Positions 10,599 to 22,699 of a stretch of 64,000 nucleotides of DNA are shown piece by piece. The notes beneath the pieces are model-generated. The model did no database searches. It was not told where the DNA came from and saw nothing but the letters and a program-made list of their open reading frames with translations. This stretch comes from Carya illinoinensis (lineage: Eukaryota > Streptophyta > Magnoliopsida > Fagales > Juglandaceae): positions 8,482,001 through 8,546,000 of the forward strand of contig NC_056753.1 in the NCBI RefSeq assembly GCF_018687715.1, read 5' to 3'. Position 1 is the stretch's first letter. Each line of letters starts with the position of its first letter. A program made the translations under genes and the position numbers.

Positions 10599-12142
10599 CA
10601 TTGAATCCCAAATTAATTATTTTAGTTGATACTGTAAGTCTCTCTAGATACCTTTCTCTCTCATTATCTTTTTGAATCTAACTTCAATGTTCTTTGTTAA
10701 CAGTTTGATTATAATATTTGCATTTATAAAACAAAAAGAAAAGGTAGTTAATTACTAGGGATTGCTAATGATGTTTATGTGACGAAAAGGACTAGGGGGA
10801 TTTATAATATTGACCTCTTGGAGCAGGGTCTTGGAATTACAGTGTTTGGCATGGCCTACATATTTATAAGGGTTGCTGCTACACACCAGGTTAATCGTCA
10901 CTACTCATACAAAATGATTAATTATTTTAATCCCTATGCCAAACAAGCATTTGTATACATGTTTTTCATCTTTCTTTGGAATAGAATCTTGATAAAGATC
11001 AATATTTTGTTTGGTTTGATGTCTTTCTGCAGCTTCATCTCTCAGACAAGTTTGAAGCTATATATCCACGATTTTTAACTCAAACATTATTTGTCAATTA
11101 TAAATCATAATTTTTTTCCTTCCTTTTTGGTTTGGATCTCATTTTGGTTTGGTTTTGTTCTTTTCTCTAATCTCTACTAATCTTCTTGATTTCCAGTTCT
11201 TTGTTTCCCACATCACATAATGGAGATGATAGGGGGTTTGACTTCAAATGTTCTTCCACAGTTTTTTGCTACTGCTTTTGATGTTTTGCATTATGATGTA
11301 AATAACAATGTAAAGTATTTAGTGTATTGTGTATTTTGATGTCTATTTTTTTTTTAATAAAAATTTGAATAGGCAATAAAAAAGGTTTAAAAATGCCTAT
11401 AAAAAATATTCATTATATAAAACATGCTTATAAAAAATAATAAACACAAAGGCCTATAAAACTGGGTATAAAATCTGGATATCTGGACTGGAATCTGGAT
11501 TTAAAAAATAATAATAAAAAAGGGTACAAAATCTAGATATATGGATAGGATCGGGATAAAAAAGAACTGGGAATAAAAACTGGATATAACCAAAAATCTG
11601 GGTCCAAACCTGGATATCTGCCTGAATTATGACCGGGTTTATCCTGGCAAATATCTACCCTCTTCATAAAAAGCTGGATCCGGATCTTCCCAGGTCTCTG
11701 GATCTAGATCCGGATGCACACCCCTAAAATATTTTGCCACACTACCTTCAGCTATCTTAATTATTTGAATCTGAGAGTCAAGGATCTTCAAATCTGAAAG
11801 CATTTCTTCTAAATCATATAATCTTTCTCAAGGTTGATCCTTGCTTGTTTGTAGTTGGGATTGGTTCTAAGTCATCATGAGATTATACTAGGGTTAAAAC
11901 AAGAAGCTAGCCGTATATATTGGGTGAAGTTCAGATTTTCTACTCTTAGCTAGAATGATCTGCATTCTTTGCTTTGGACGTGCAATTGCATGCATTAATT
12001 GCTGCAACTTTTTTCCAAACTAATATTCTTTAATGCGATAACATTCTTACCGATCCATCATAATTTATTCCTATAATTTTGTTTGGATGTTCAAATATTG
12101 CATTTGATGCTATAATTCATTTCCAGGATGTTACCATTAAAA
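10599..12142. other. Intergenic DNA, no gene recognised
   Basis: This is AT-rich DNA between the Tat-like LTR and the CACTA-like arm. A 99-codon open stretch at 10779-11078 has no recognisable domain and is probably chance. At 11460-11730 there are many short variants of CTGGATATCTGGA and GGATCCGGATC, ending in GGATGCACACCCCTA, which looks like the terminus of a decayed hAT-type element. No matching second end was found. Confidence 0.5.
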
Positions 12143-12659
12143 CACAATTGAGTTTTTTGTGATGATTTTGAAATTGTGAGTCCTGAAACCATCACCAAAA
12201 ATATTTTTCTATGACGATTAAAGGAAACCATCACTAAAGGAGGATGAGAAATGGTTATACATTCGCATTATAGTAGTGTTTCATTTAAATGTAACTTAGT
12301 TGATGTCATTTTCGAATGAGTACATGTGAACATATAAAATATTACGTTTGAATGGTTCATGTACGTTTGAACATTAAGCCCATTTACATGCAAATGTGTA
12401 AGTTATTTGTTCAAACATTAGAATGTGTCGATTATTCATTTGAACGCTTTGTATTACAATTCGAACGATTTAGTTTATGTTCAAACGATCGTCATTAACA
12501 TTCGAATGTGAACTATTTTAAAATTAAACATAAAATTTCAAACTAAAAAAGATTGAGACTTGAAATAAAAAAAATTAGATATATTAAATGATATTGTTCA
12601 TTACATAAAGTATAGAAAAAGAAATATATTCAAATATAAATACAAAATATGATAAAAGT

Positions 12660-13860
12660 GCAACAAAGCTCAGAACGAGTTGTTTACAAATGTATGAAAT
12701 TCCTCAGTCAATGTATTGACCTTTTCGTTTATGATATCTAAACAATCTGATGATAGTTTGTTGTACTGACACAATCCATTGGTCAATGTGCACAGTAATA
12801 TTTGAGACCATTGCATTGACCTAAGCAAAGTGCACATCCCCTGTAGATGTACCCATTGGCTGTTGACAAGTATTCTTGCTATGGGGAGCAATACCGGCCC
12901 CAAACTGGGTTGGAGGAACAAGATCTTGTATAGGCCTAGTCTCATGCCAAGTATGCTCCTTTCCTTGTCCAATGCTCCAACTATATGAGGTCATGTCTAC
13001 GGAGTTCATGTGATCGGCCAACCACTCTTCCACTTGGGGTGCCACTCTCCGCTCTAGTAATAGTTGAATAATAATCAACCCATATAGTAGGTTTTCAGTG
13101 GAGTGATGCCTACCTCGTAATGGATCCTCTTAAATATCTATAGTGGCAAGTAAATGGGCTATCCACGTGCCACTCGTAGAAGGAATTATGCGTGAGTCCG
13201 ACAGAAGGTGGCCTTATGTGCTACAAGATTCATGTTCATTGCAACTTTGAAATGCAAAATGCGAAAAAATGGTAGTAACAACATCTAGGAGAATGTGCTC
13301 TTCTTCTTGTTGAACGGTATCTCGTAGTGCAAATGAATGAATCCTTGTCGTGGTCATCATCCCGAGGCTGATCAATCCCCTTGCCCTCCGATTGGTCTAC
13401 ATCTCTGGCCATAGACTTGATTGGGCCAGTAGATGATGTAGATGTGCCTACATTTGGAGCGTCCTCAGCCTGAGCATCCACTGTAGTTGATGCCTCAAAT
13501 ACGCGACAGATCCCAAGTAGCTTGGTAATGACATCCACCGATGCCTCAAATTGAACATCGCATATGGTTTCGGTGTGACATGATAAATCCTAAAGCATGG
13601 ATGACATATCCATGTAAAACTTGCAGACCATGGAAGGGCATATCTTCCCCCTCAATGCATAGATGTTGGTTCAACTTCTAGAAATAAACACGTATCTCAG
13701 ACTCTTTTCCTCCCATATCAGCTCGTTAGACTAGTTGATATACACTTTGCGTTCGGCCATAATAGTTCTATAGCCTATCCGAGAAGTGTCCTGAGTCCTT
13801 TCTTACCTTGTTTCCTAGTTTTCAAAGGATGAGCCATATCCTGCAGAAAGAAAAATAGTG
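12660..13860 (-). pseudogene. Unrecognised decayed coding block in CACTA-like arm
   Basis: Two short minus-strand open stretches lie here, 13538-13236 (Asp/Ser/Thr-rich, with VDQSEGKGIDQPRDDDHDKD) and 13078-12821. Stops and shifts separate them. Base composition is less AT-rich than the surrounding repeat arrays, which suggests former coding sequence. I do not recognise a domain. Its place between subterminal repeat blocks suggests the C-terminal or tnpA-like gene of the element, but this rests on position only. Confidence 0.3.
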
Positions 13861-13899
13861 AGTATACATATATATAACGAGAAACAAATTAAAATTGTT

Positions 13900-14760
13900 C
13901 TAAAATACGTTCGAATGTAGAATTTAACATTCGAACATAAAAGGAAAAAATTCGAATGAGTAGGTAATCACGTTTGAATATTAGGAGTCAAAAGACCCAC
14001 GAAAATTTACATTAAAGCATTTCATGTATATATATTCAAATGTGCAAGTGCATTCGAACGTATTTGACTGAGCGTTCAAACAATTGTTAGTATGAGTTCA
14101 AACATTAGGACTAAAACATCACATGAGATGTTACATTCAAACGTATACCTAAATGTTCAAACTATAGAAATGTTACATTCAAACGTTAGGAGTCAAAAAT
14201 GTGTAGCAAAAAATTACATTCAAACGTTTGACTATATATATGTTCAAACATAACAGAACGTTCGAACTTAAATTAACATATGTTCAGAGTACAAATGATC
14301 ATTTGAACGTTGCTAGTGGGTTGTTCAGACATTCAAACCTATAAATGGTTGAGTTGACTTAGCCGTTTCCGATTTCTTCAAATAGGACTTAATGCTTGCA
14401 ATGGCCATCATAGAAATGAGGTATACATTAAGGGTAGACTATCTATGGTAGCCATTTGACCATTGGCCACTCATGGTGGTCCGGAAATAAAGTTACAAAT
14501 CAAAACCCCCTAAAAACACAATAAAATGGAGAGAGATGTATACTAACATTTTTTGTAATGGTTGTGGTGGTGATTGACGGCGGCGTGTGACAGATTCAAT
14601 GGCTAAGTGCGACAATTTGAATTTTGGACGTGGATTGAAATATTGTCCGACATTCAGACATACTACATATATTCAAATATCTTTCAAATGTTATAACTAA
14701 TACATTCTAACGTTAGTTATTTCTTGTACCATTTGAACATTGGTTGTAAACGCTTGAATA
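13900..14760. repeat. TTCGAA palindrome array, subterminal repeats
   Basis: Degenerate copies of CGTTCGAACG (for example TTCGAATG, GTTCAAAC, CGTTTGAA) occur about every 20-40 bp on both strands. Most departures from the palindrome are C-to-T or G-to-A at CpG positions, consistent with decay of methylated DNA. Similar blocks lie at 12270-12540, 15110-15700 and 25080-25700. Confidence 0.75.
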
Positions 14761-14769
14761 TACATGGAA

Positions 14770-15110
14770 TGAGTTTTATATATATATATATATATGCAAA
14801 TATTATATATAGTATATTCCCTAGATATAGACTGGGGAAATACTATATGGAGTTAGTATATATAGAATATGATAATATATACTATATATACTATATTATT
14901 TTAATATGTTAATATATATATAGTAATATATATATATTATAATGGTAATTACTTACTATACTAACTGTATAGATAATATACTATATAAGTATATAATATA
15001 TACTATATATATTTCTATACTTTTTTAACCATATATATAATATATATTATATAGATTACTATACTAACTATATATACTATATTATCTATGTAGAAATATA
15101 ATTTATTATA
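14770..15110. repeat. AT-rich low-complexity tract (TATA)n
   Basis: About 340 bp is dominated by TATATA and ACTATA repeats with no coding potential. It splits the subterminal palindrome array. Confidence 0.85.
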
Positions 15111-15210
15111 GTATTGAACATTAATATATAAATCACGTTTGAACAGTAAATAAATGTTCGAACACCGTAGGAATTACATTAGAACGTTCGAACATTACTA
15201 AAAAACATGG

Positions 15211-15640
15211 CGAGAACTTTCCCGCATTGATTCTATGCCATATATGGAAAACTTGATTTATACTAGGTTCTCATGTCAAAAAAATTATGTTAGGATTTTA
15301 TTTTTACATTCAAACATGAAATAATGAAGTTCGAACATTTTTTTAAAAAATTGGCAGGACCTTTCCCGTGTTGATTCTATAGCATATACGAGAAACCTAA
15401 TTTCATCTATGTTTACATATCAATAGTGTTATGTTTGAATATATTTTGTTCCATTCAAACGTGAAATAATGAAGTTCGAATGTTTTTTATAAAAATTGGT
15501 GAGACATTTCCCACATTAACTCTATGGCATGTACGGAGAAACTAATTTCATTTATGTTTATATGTGAACAGTGTTACGTTTGAATGTTACATTTTGTATA
15601 ATAGACTTGATTGGACACTTAGCAGCATTGAAAAATTTTG
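15211..15640 (+). repeat. 145-bp tandem repeat, three units
   Basis: TTTCCCGCATTGATTCTATG and its variants start at 15218, 15362 and 15507. Each is followed by a similar segment (GGAGAAACTAATTTCAT) and a TTCGAA-type motif. A fourth, separate copy starts near 25020 in the right arm. The unit belongs to the CACTA-like family. Confidence 0.75.
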
Positions 15641-16506
15641 GAACATGCTCAAACATAATGGAAACGTTTAAACGTTATAGCAATTTGATGTGATGACTTC
15701 CCATCTAAAAAGTTGCCGCAAAAGTACTCTTTACCAAACAGAATGATAAGAAATGATAAGAAGCTATATATACCATTGTAATATTGTGGATTATTATTTA
15801 ATTCCTAGTCTGATGGATATTTTTCTTTCTTGCCAGAAATGATAAGAAGCAATACCATAAGATAAACATATATCCAGCTCATAACTATTCGTTTAAGCAA
15901 AACTAGCATGTCAACCCAGCTGTCACAATAATTAGGATATAGTTAATTAATATTATTCATGCGAATCGAGTTAAACTTATTTAGGAATAAAAGTTTGTAT
16001 TAAATTTGGACAATAAACCTATGAACCGACAAGATTTGGAGCATCGTGAGTAACTATGTTAATTTAAGTTTTTCAAACTGTTTCATCAGAACTACACCTA
16101 CTACGTACGTATGAAATGCAAGAGGGACATGATGATCCGTTACATCCTTGCACGGGAAATCAAGAATATATATATATTTATTTATATGATCAGTCCTCTC
16201 TACCCAAATTTAAATCATATCTTAATGTTACTTTGGAATTCACTCAGCAGCCATAAATGCTGTGAAGCCATTTGTGTTTATCTCTCACACTTTAGTCTCT
16301 ATCCCTAATGAATTTAGGCAGAAACTCTAGTCTCTAGGCATATACATGAGAACTTGTATATAAATAACAATCAAATTAAGTAATTCTTTTTAAATATTTT
16401 GATTGTATTTATTTAAACAGCAACTACTGGTGAAATAAACCAAAGCAAATAGCAATTACTGGTGAAACAAACAAAACATGTCCATGTCATAAACGGAGTC
16501 AGTCAT

Positions 16507-17865
16507 TTACATATGCATCCTGTTGCAATCCGCTGGCATGAAGGACACGGTGTTCTCCTTGAGGTCATAACCTACCAAGAAGCTCATCTGCGCCAAGTTT
16601 CCAAAGATGGACAACCTCTCGTCCGGACGAAAAGCCAAGCACAAGAGCTCCTCACCAAGTCTAACAAAGGTGTTTAACTGATTCAGCTGCACGTCTGCAC
16701 CTCTGAAATGTGCTGTGATAATGGGAGAGCCAATGTTATCAGATGCAGATTTGTAGCAAAGACTTAGGACATCTTCCGGGTCAGGTGTGCGTTCTGCATC
16801 AATTTCTTCTGCCACTGCAGATTCAAACTCTTTATAGAAGTCTACCGGCAATAATGTCAACGTCGTGCCTGAATCAATGATAATGTTGCCTTCTATAAAT
16901 GGGGAAGAATTTCCCAGTTCCAATCTTTTGTTCCCAACACTCATGGCCTCAAGTGTTAGGACGTAGAAATTATCTGGGTTTTTGGTTACCAAGGGAGTAG
17001 ACACAACCTCCGGACCAGAAACTATAGCATCACTGCCAAAACTCATTCTACTTGAGCGGGTACTGCCTAGGGGCACCAAGCAGTAGGAGAATTTACCATC
17101 TGCAGAAGAACCCAGTTGGGAAACAAGGGAAACCATGCCGCCCCCAAGGCCGATAATTCCGGAGCCGTCGACACTAAAGGTTCCACCGTTGTTGTGTCCA
17201 CAGCCTATGACAATATTACTAAATGACGCAGGTTGGGAGCCGCTCGCAGATGATGATGATGATCCGAGCGTGAGTGTGTCGAAAGCAAGGTCCCCATTTG
17301 TGAATGATTGATCACCATAAGACATTGAATATAAGCAAGTTGATGATGATGAGCAATGGCCCATTTCTCCTAAAGAATCGCATTCCCTTGAATTGCAGGC
17401 GATTGTTTTGAAAGTATTGGATTTTCCCGGATCAAAAAGCGGGAATGCTTGCTCGTAACAGTCGGTGCAAGGCTTGCATTGCAGCCAAATCAGATCACTA
17501 CCCGTATCTGCAATCCCGAGGACCGCTACTGGTGGCGTGCCGACAGAGTATTTCATCAGGTATTCGCCTTTATCTGAGATAATTTCCGACTCGACTGATT
17601 GGGGAGAAGTTGAAGACCGAGTTGGCTTAAAATGATTGACACGGTTGATGGAACGGTACACAGCCTTGGCTGTGCGCTGCGATGGAGTTTCAGAAGAGTT
17701 GTAGAAGGGAGAGTCAGGGGAATCCCGGTGGATGAGATCCACGCTGAAGCCGCCATTATTGAGAGTAGCCGAAGTACTGAGAGAGAAGCTACAAAGAACA
17801 ATATTAATGGCGATGAGTATAGAGGGTAACGAAGCAAAAGACAGAAGAGAATCATGAGATGCCAT
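16507..17865 (-). CDS. CDR1-like aspartic protease (pepsin A1 family)
   Basis: This intronless gene encodes 452 residues, the usual length for nepenthesin/CDR1-type plant aspartic proteases, which are secreted endopeptidases; Arabidopsis CDR1 acts in apoplastic defence signalling. A hydrophobic signal peptide spans residues 1-33, followed by a propeptide with LIHRDSPDSPFYN, a CDR1-type marker. The first catalytic motif is DTGSDLIWLQC (Asp120) and the second is DSGTTLTLLP (Asp331). A Cys-rich nepenthesin-type insert (CKPCTDCYE) and the flap Tyr in MSYGDQS (residue 183) are present. I chose the ATG at 17865 (context GCCATGG) because it opens directly onto the signal peptide; the upstream Met at 18006 lies in the promoter repeats and the copia insertion. 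A dead paralogue lies in unit B. The substrate is not known. Confidence 0.93.
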   Translation of the reverse strand: MASHDSLLSFASLPSILIAINIVLCSFSLSTSATLNNGGFSVDLIHRDSPDSPFYNSSETPSQRTAKAVYRSINRVNHFKPTRSSTSPQSVESEIISDKGEYLMKYSVGTPPVAVLGIADTGSDLIWLQCKPCTDCYEQAFPLFDPGKSNTFKTIACNSRECDSLGEMGHCSSSSTCLYSMSYGDQSFTNGDLAFDTLTLGSSSSSASGSQPASFSNIVIGCGHNNGGTFSVDGSGIIGLGGGMVSLVSQLGSSADGKFSYCLVPLGSTRSSRMSFGSDAIVSGPEVVSTPLVTKNPDNFYVLTLEAMSVGNKRLELGNSSPFIEGNIIIDSGTTLTLLPVDFYKEFESAVAEEIDAERTPDPEDVLSLCYKSASDNIGSPIITAHFRGADVQLNQLNTFVRLGEELLCLAFRPDERLSIFGNLAQMSFLVGYDLKENTVSFMPADCNRMHM

Positions 17866-17988
17866 GGCTGAGTACTGACACATTAGCACTACTACTGTGT
17901 AAATATAAAGAAAAACCATACATGCATGCACAGAAGTAATATAAAGAAAAACCATACATGCATGCACAGAAGGAAAGGTATTAAAACC
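17866..17988 (-). promoter_or_regulatory. Protease core promoter with duplicated RY/TATA unit
   Basis: Only 123 bp separate the ATG from the copia insertion. They contain a tandem 36-bp duplication (cores 17905-17936 and 17941-17972). Each copy carries CATGCATG, the RY motif bound by B3-domain factors, and a TATA-like TTTATATT when read on the minus strand. Unit B has a single copy (near 33670-33700). The regulatory roles are inferred. Confidence 0.5.
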
Positions 17989-18190
17989 TGTTATATATTT
18001 TAACATAAACTTTTAATAATTGGATCTTTTGATTTTATATGATCCACAATAATAAATAGCAATAAACAAGCACATACATTTCTTCATTAATTCTATGAAA
18101 AATTAGATCTGACTATGAGAGAAGGATCATGCTAGTAACTTAGCATCCAAGTGCATCTCTCTCGATGACTAGAGGCACAATGATGCGAGT
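17989..18190 (-). repeat. Left (3') LTR of minus-strand copia, truncated
   Basis: TGTTATATATTTTAACA onwards aligns with 24015-24205 through GGCACAATGAT, after which the two diverge. The shared part is the 3' half of the LTR in element orientation. It abuts the protease promoter. Confidence 0.7.
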
Positions 18191-21100
18191 CATATCGGTC
18201 CTATGTTATATAACCAACAAATTTCCTTCCATGTACCACAACACCAGTAACTAATTTAACATGATATGTAATTTAGACAATTAAGGCTAATACCATGATA
18301 CGTTGGATTCCAATTCATGTCTATTGTAGACATTATCTTATTGTCATTCATCTATATCATTTAATGTACATATAAAGTGAAAAGACAAAAAAAAAAAAAA
18401 AACCATAATAGATATTTTTCAATGTCCAGTAACAAAATACTTGGCATATTAATGATCTCTATAACATGTTCACATTATGGGTATAAGCATAGAACCCATC
18501 TTTTCAACATGTTCTTTAAATTATAATCATTAACACACTATTGATATGGACATATTTGTTTCTATACTTTTTCCTTAACACTTAGGTATTTAAAATTTCA
18601 TCAAATACTCATCATTCGGAGAACAATATTCTGAATAATTCTAGCCATACATTCTCAGTGGCTTGGCTATAAGTCGAAAATTTCAAGTCCCAAGATAAAT
18701 TTCCTTAGTCATATACCATATATTGTGGCCTCAAAGCATACCACAAACTCAATCCCTATTGCACATGAATCAGTAAGATATTTGCCTCATGCTTTTCCAT
18801 AAAGTAACTCTACTAGATAGTAAAATATATAACCATAATTGTATTTTTCATCATAGAGTAATTTCACAAAATAGGGTCTAAATATCGAGTTATCTTAAGA
18901 GTATCAATTCTTCTTAAGACAATAATATAATCTTTAATTTCTTACAAATAACTTTGCATTCTTTTCACAGCTTTTGGTTCAAACATCATTAGGTTACTTT
19001 GGCAACAACCAAAGGTGCCAACTGAAAAATTGATATTCAACCTTAAAATGCATATACATAAGTTCTTTAATAGCCTAATCAATTTTAGGACACTATAAAA
19101 TACTGATCAACATGTTACATTTATTTTTAAAGTATCAATTTACTAGTAATTTTTCATGCAAAATCTTTTCAAACTTTATGTAACTATACTGAGACAATTC
19201 TAGCAGCCATCGTCTTGGTATTAAATTCAATCTCAATTACGAATGATGTCTCATTTATAAATTTCATTTGATGTCATACTACTAATGATGACTCATTCTT
19301 GCCAAAAAGTCATATACATGCATGACCATAAATATAAATATACTCCCACTGATCTAAGGGTATATATATTAACAATAAATATTTTTCTTAAATCCAAAAC
19401 AGCATTGGTATTATTAAATTTCATATACCAATTTTCAAAAACAATTGTTACCTTTTCTAAATAATCATTTTATTCGTTTCTTGTAGACTGCACACTTTCA
19501 CTCAACAATTGTTTTCACATCTATTTAATGTAAATCTAGACCATAATGAACTACTAATGCCATAGTGATCCTTAATGAGTTCTCTCAGGTTAAATAGAAA
19601 AATCTTTCTCCAGTCAATGTTAATTTCTGAGTAAAACCCATAATTACAAGTCTGACTTTATATCGTTCAACATTATTTTTAAAGTTAGGATTTTGTCTCC
19701 AAGACTCATTTACAGTTAAAGTTTTGTCTTCAAGACGCATCTACATTAAACTTTTTATAGTTTTAGGCAATTAGACGAAATTACAGACTTTTATACATGG
19801 ATTTCAATAACTCTTTTATGTATTAATCTTTTATAAAATCACTTATTTATATAATTTGTGAAAACATATGTAAACTTTTATTTGTTTCTATATCACATTC
19901 AAAATTTGAAAATACACCACATAGCTTAACCAAATAGCAAATCAAGAAGATTGCATGAGGTTACCTGTTCTAATGTCTCTATGGGCAATTTTTTAGTGGT
20001 GTTTCTCTAATGAGGTGAATGATCATTTGCTTGTTATTCCATTTATCATTAAGATAATCATAAAAGGAAACTGCAAGAATTTTAAAAAGTACAAGAATGC
20101 ACTTCACAACAATCACATCTCTAATTTCCAAACTCCCACTGATTTTGCCAACCAAAAGAAATTTAATATTTCAATTTTCTCAAAATTCAAACCATAAATA
20201 GAAACAATACAGTCTAGATCATTTGAATCCCCTTAAGTAATCAATAATAGTAATGTACTCAATAACTATTATAGGATTCAACTATCTTTTATTTAAGTTA
20301 TAAATTATTACTTTAATTTGACTACCTATACATGTATATGCTTTAAAACAATTCATAACTCAAAAAATCAATCATTAAGGCTAAAACACAGTATAAGTTC
20401 TAGACCATTATAGCACAACTCTTAATATTTTTTATGACACTATTTCAATTCAATTCAATGATTTTCATATTCTATCTAACTGCAATTTCTCTCCATGAGA
20501 AGTATTATAAAAATTAGTAATGTCTTGAGACTTCTCATGTAGCAGATAGATATATTCATATCATGAAGATCATTTATAAAAATAATGAAATACTTATGTT
20601 AAACATTATAGAGAAAAACATTTACATATGTTTGTATGCATTATCTCAAGAAACTCTCTATTTCTTATATCATCTTTTCTTGATATGTTTGATTTGAATT
20701 CCTTTTATATAATTCAACAGGCATCCAGAGATTAAAAAACCTAAATACGGAAAATATTTTATTTACTAATCTCTATAACTTTTCTTGAAGATATTCTCCA
20801 AACTTTTATGCCACAAATTATATTTCAAATTCTATGCTATAAATTGTAAAAGCTTTTTATAAATCATTTTTCTTTTTGGTTCAAATACATACCTTATGAG
20901 TGAAAAAAAAAAAACTTTTAATAAAAAACATTATTATGAAGGCATGACAAATACAACTTTATTGGAAAGAAAAGGGGAACCAATATAAGTGACATTTTAA
21001 AACAAATTGAAATTTGAACATTTGTACTTGAGTTTAATCTAAAAAGAATGCATAAACATTTATAAGATCTGATTCAAAACTTATATGGTTTACCCTTCCC

Positions 21101-21550
21101 TTCAAATTAAGGCACCTAAAACTTCATGTGTCATTATTTCTTTCAAACTTCAATTGATACAATTCTTATATTTTCATTACAATCATTTCATTCATTTCCA
21201 AAAGATACAAATTAAGAAAATGAATTTGTATCTAGCTAACAAACATGCTACTAACTTGTTCATTACTCTAATGAAAATAATGCCTCTGAAGTATTGTTTA
21301 ACATGTAGTAATTAATTCAATTTTATTAAATATTGTACTTTTCTGACCCTTATCACTATTCTCAATAATAATTGATGTTAAATTTAAAATGGATAAACCA
21401 GGATCTAAAACTCTTAGTGTAAATTTGACACGCTCATATTTCTCTATATTAGATTTCATTCTATATATGAAACTTGTAATGATATTCATATGCTTACTGC
21501 AAGAAAAACATTTTGTTCACATTAATGCTTTGAGTTCGACACTTATAAAC
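18191..21550. other. Copia interior, AT-rich, no gene recognised
   Basis: About 3.3 kb lies inside the insertion and contains no open stretch longer than 76 codons. No retroviral domain could be read on either strand. Short poly(A) and AT runs are frequent. Confidence 0.6.
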
Positions 21551-21559
21551 AATAACAAA

Positions 21560-22340
21560 ATTTAAACCATTATGGATGAACTAACAGTGTTATTGAAATC
21601 TCTCATTCTGGGATTGAATCTCAACACACAGAATGTTCCCTCCATTTTTTATTTTAGACTTTAAACCATGTATTTTCAAGAATTTAAACTATTATGAATG
21701 AACTAATAGTGTCATTGAGGTCCTTCATTTGGAAATGAACCCTAACACACAAAATGTTCTGTCTAGTTTCAAATTCTATGGATAAACTAATTGTATCATC
21801 AGAATTCTCTTTTGGGAGTAGACTTTGACGGTCCCTCCAATTTCAAATTATGTGAATGAACTATGTGTATCATCAGAATTCTCCTTTGGGAGTAAACTCT
21901 GACATACAAAGTGTTCTCTCCAATATTAAATTCTGGAGATGAACTAGTTGTATCATCAGAATTCTCTTTTGGGAGTAAATTTTGACACACAAAGTGTTCC
22001 TTCCAATATTAAATTATGTGGATGAACTAGTTGCATCATCAAAATTCTCCTTTGGGAATAAACTCTGACATACAAAGTGTTCCCTTCAGTATTAAATTCT
22101 ATGAATGAACTAGTTGTATCATGCATTAGAACTCTCATTTAGGAGTAAACTCTGACATATAAGTGTTCATTCCAACCTTTCTTTGATGGATAAACAATTA
22201 GTGTCATCAAGACCTTCCTCTGGCAGTAGATCTTGACACACAAAGTGTTCACTTAAACTTTAATTTGTTGGATGAACTAATAGTGTCATCAAGACCTTCT
22301 TTGAAAAAATATCTTGACACACAAAATTATTGACCTTACT
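21560..22340. repeat. 80-bp tandem repeat, about nine units
   Basis: Units contain variants of ATCATCAGAATTCTC, GGGAGTAAACTCTGACA and CACAAAGTGTTC, followed by TTAAATTCTATGGATGAACT. Unit starts fall near 21590, 21711, 21790, 21867, 21950, 22031, 22118, 22201 and 22280. The central units are most alike and the edge units more diverged, as in a block grown by unequal exchange. Confidence 0.8.
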
Positions 22341-22699
22341 ATGGAATTTAAAGATTTTTCACCAAAATTTAAGAAAATATGGTACCTTTGGGCAACCACC
22401 AATCTTTCCTCTAATTTTGATATAAATCATTTGCCCCATATTGGATAATATATATATATATATATATGTATGGCATGATAATAAGAGTCAGAATAAATAA
22501 TTCATACATGTATTTAATAATAATAACATGTATATAAGATTTAATGCATGTATTTAATAATGAAATTTAATAAAATTTCCATATATGTAGATAACAATAA
22601 TAACATCTATATAAGAGAAAATAAAATTTCAAGAATTTTTTCTTCTTCTTCTTTTTTTGCTAAAATAATAAATAAAAAATATTAAAATAATATTATTTT

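Larger units (their letters stand above)
12143..15720 (-). mobile_element. CACTA-like element, left arm, decayed
   Basis: The left end reads CACAATTGAGTTTTTTGTG followed by ATGATTTTGAAATTGTG and CCATCACTAAAGG. CACTA-type elements also start CACTA and carry GTGACGGTTT-like inverted motifs just inside. Subterminal blocks at 12270-12540 and 13900-15700 hold many degenerate copies of CGTTCGAACG or CGTTTGAA in both orientations, as expected for transposase-binding arrays. A block that may once have coded (12660-13860, minus) lies between them. The right end is not present here; a matching end is at 25837. The family call is moderately sure, but the exact terminus is not. Confidence 0.5.

Noticed and set aside
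10779..11078. 99-codon open stretch as a gene
   Set aside because: No domain, no homologous frame nearby and no supporting context; probably chance in AT-rich DNA.
11460..11730. hAT-type transposon ending in CACACCCCTA
   Set aside because: The right end looks plausible, but I found no matching left terminus or 8-bp duplication.
17866..18006. Upstream Met at 18006 for the protease
   Set aside because: It would add 47 residues encoded by the tandem promoter repeat and the copia LTR; the ATG at 17865 opens onto a good signal peptide and is shared with the paralogue.
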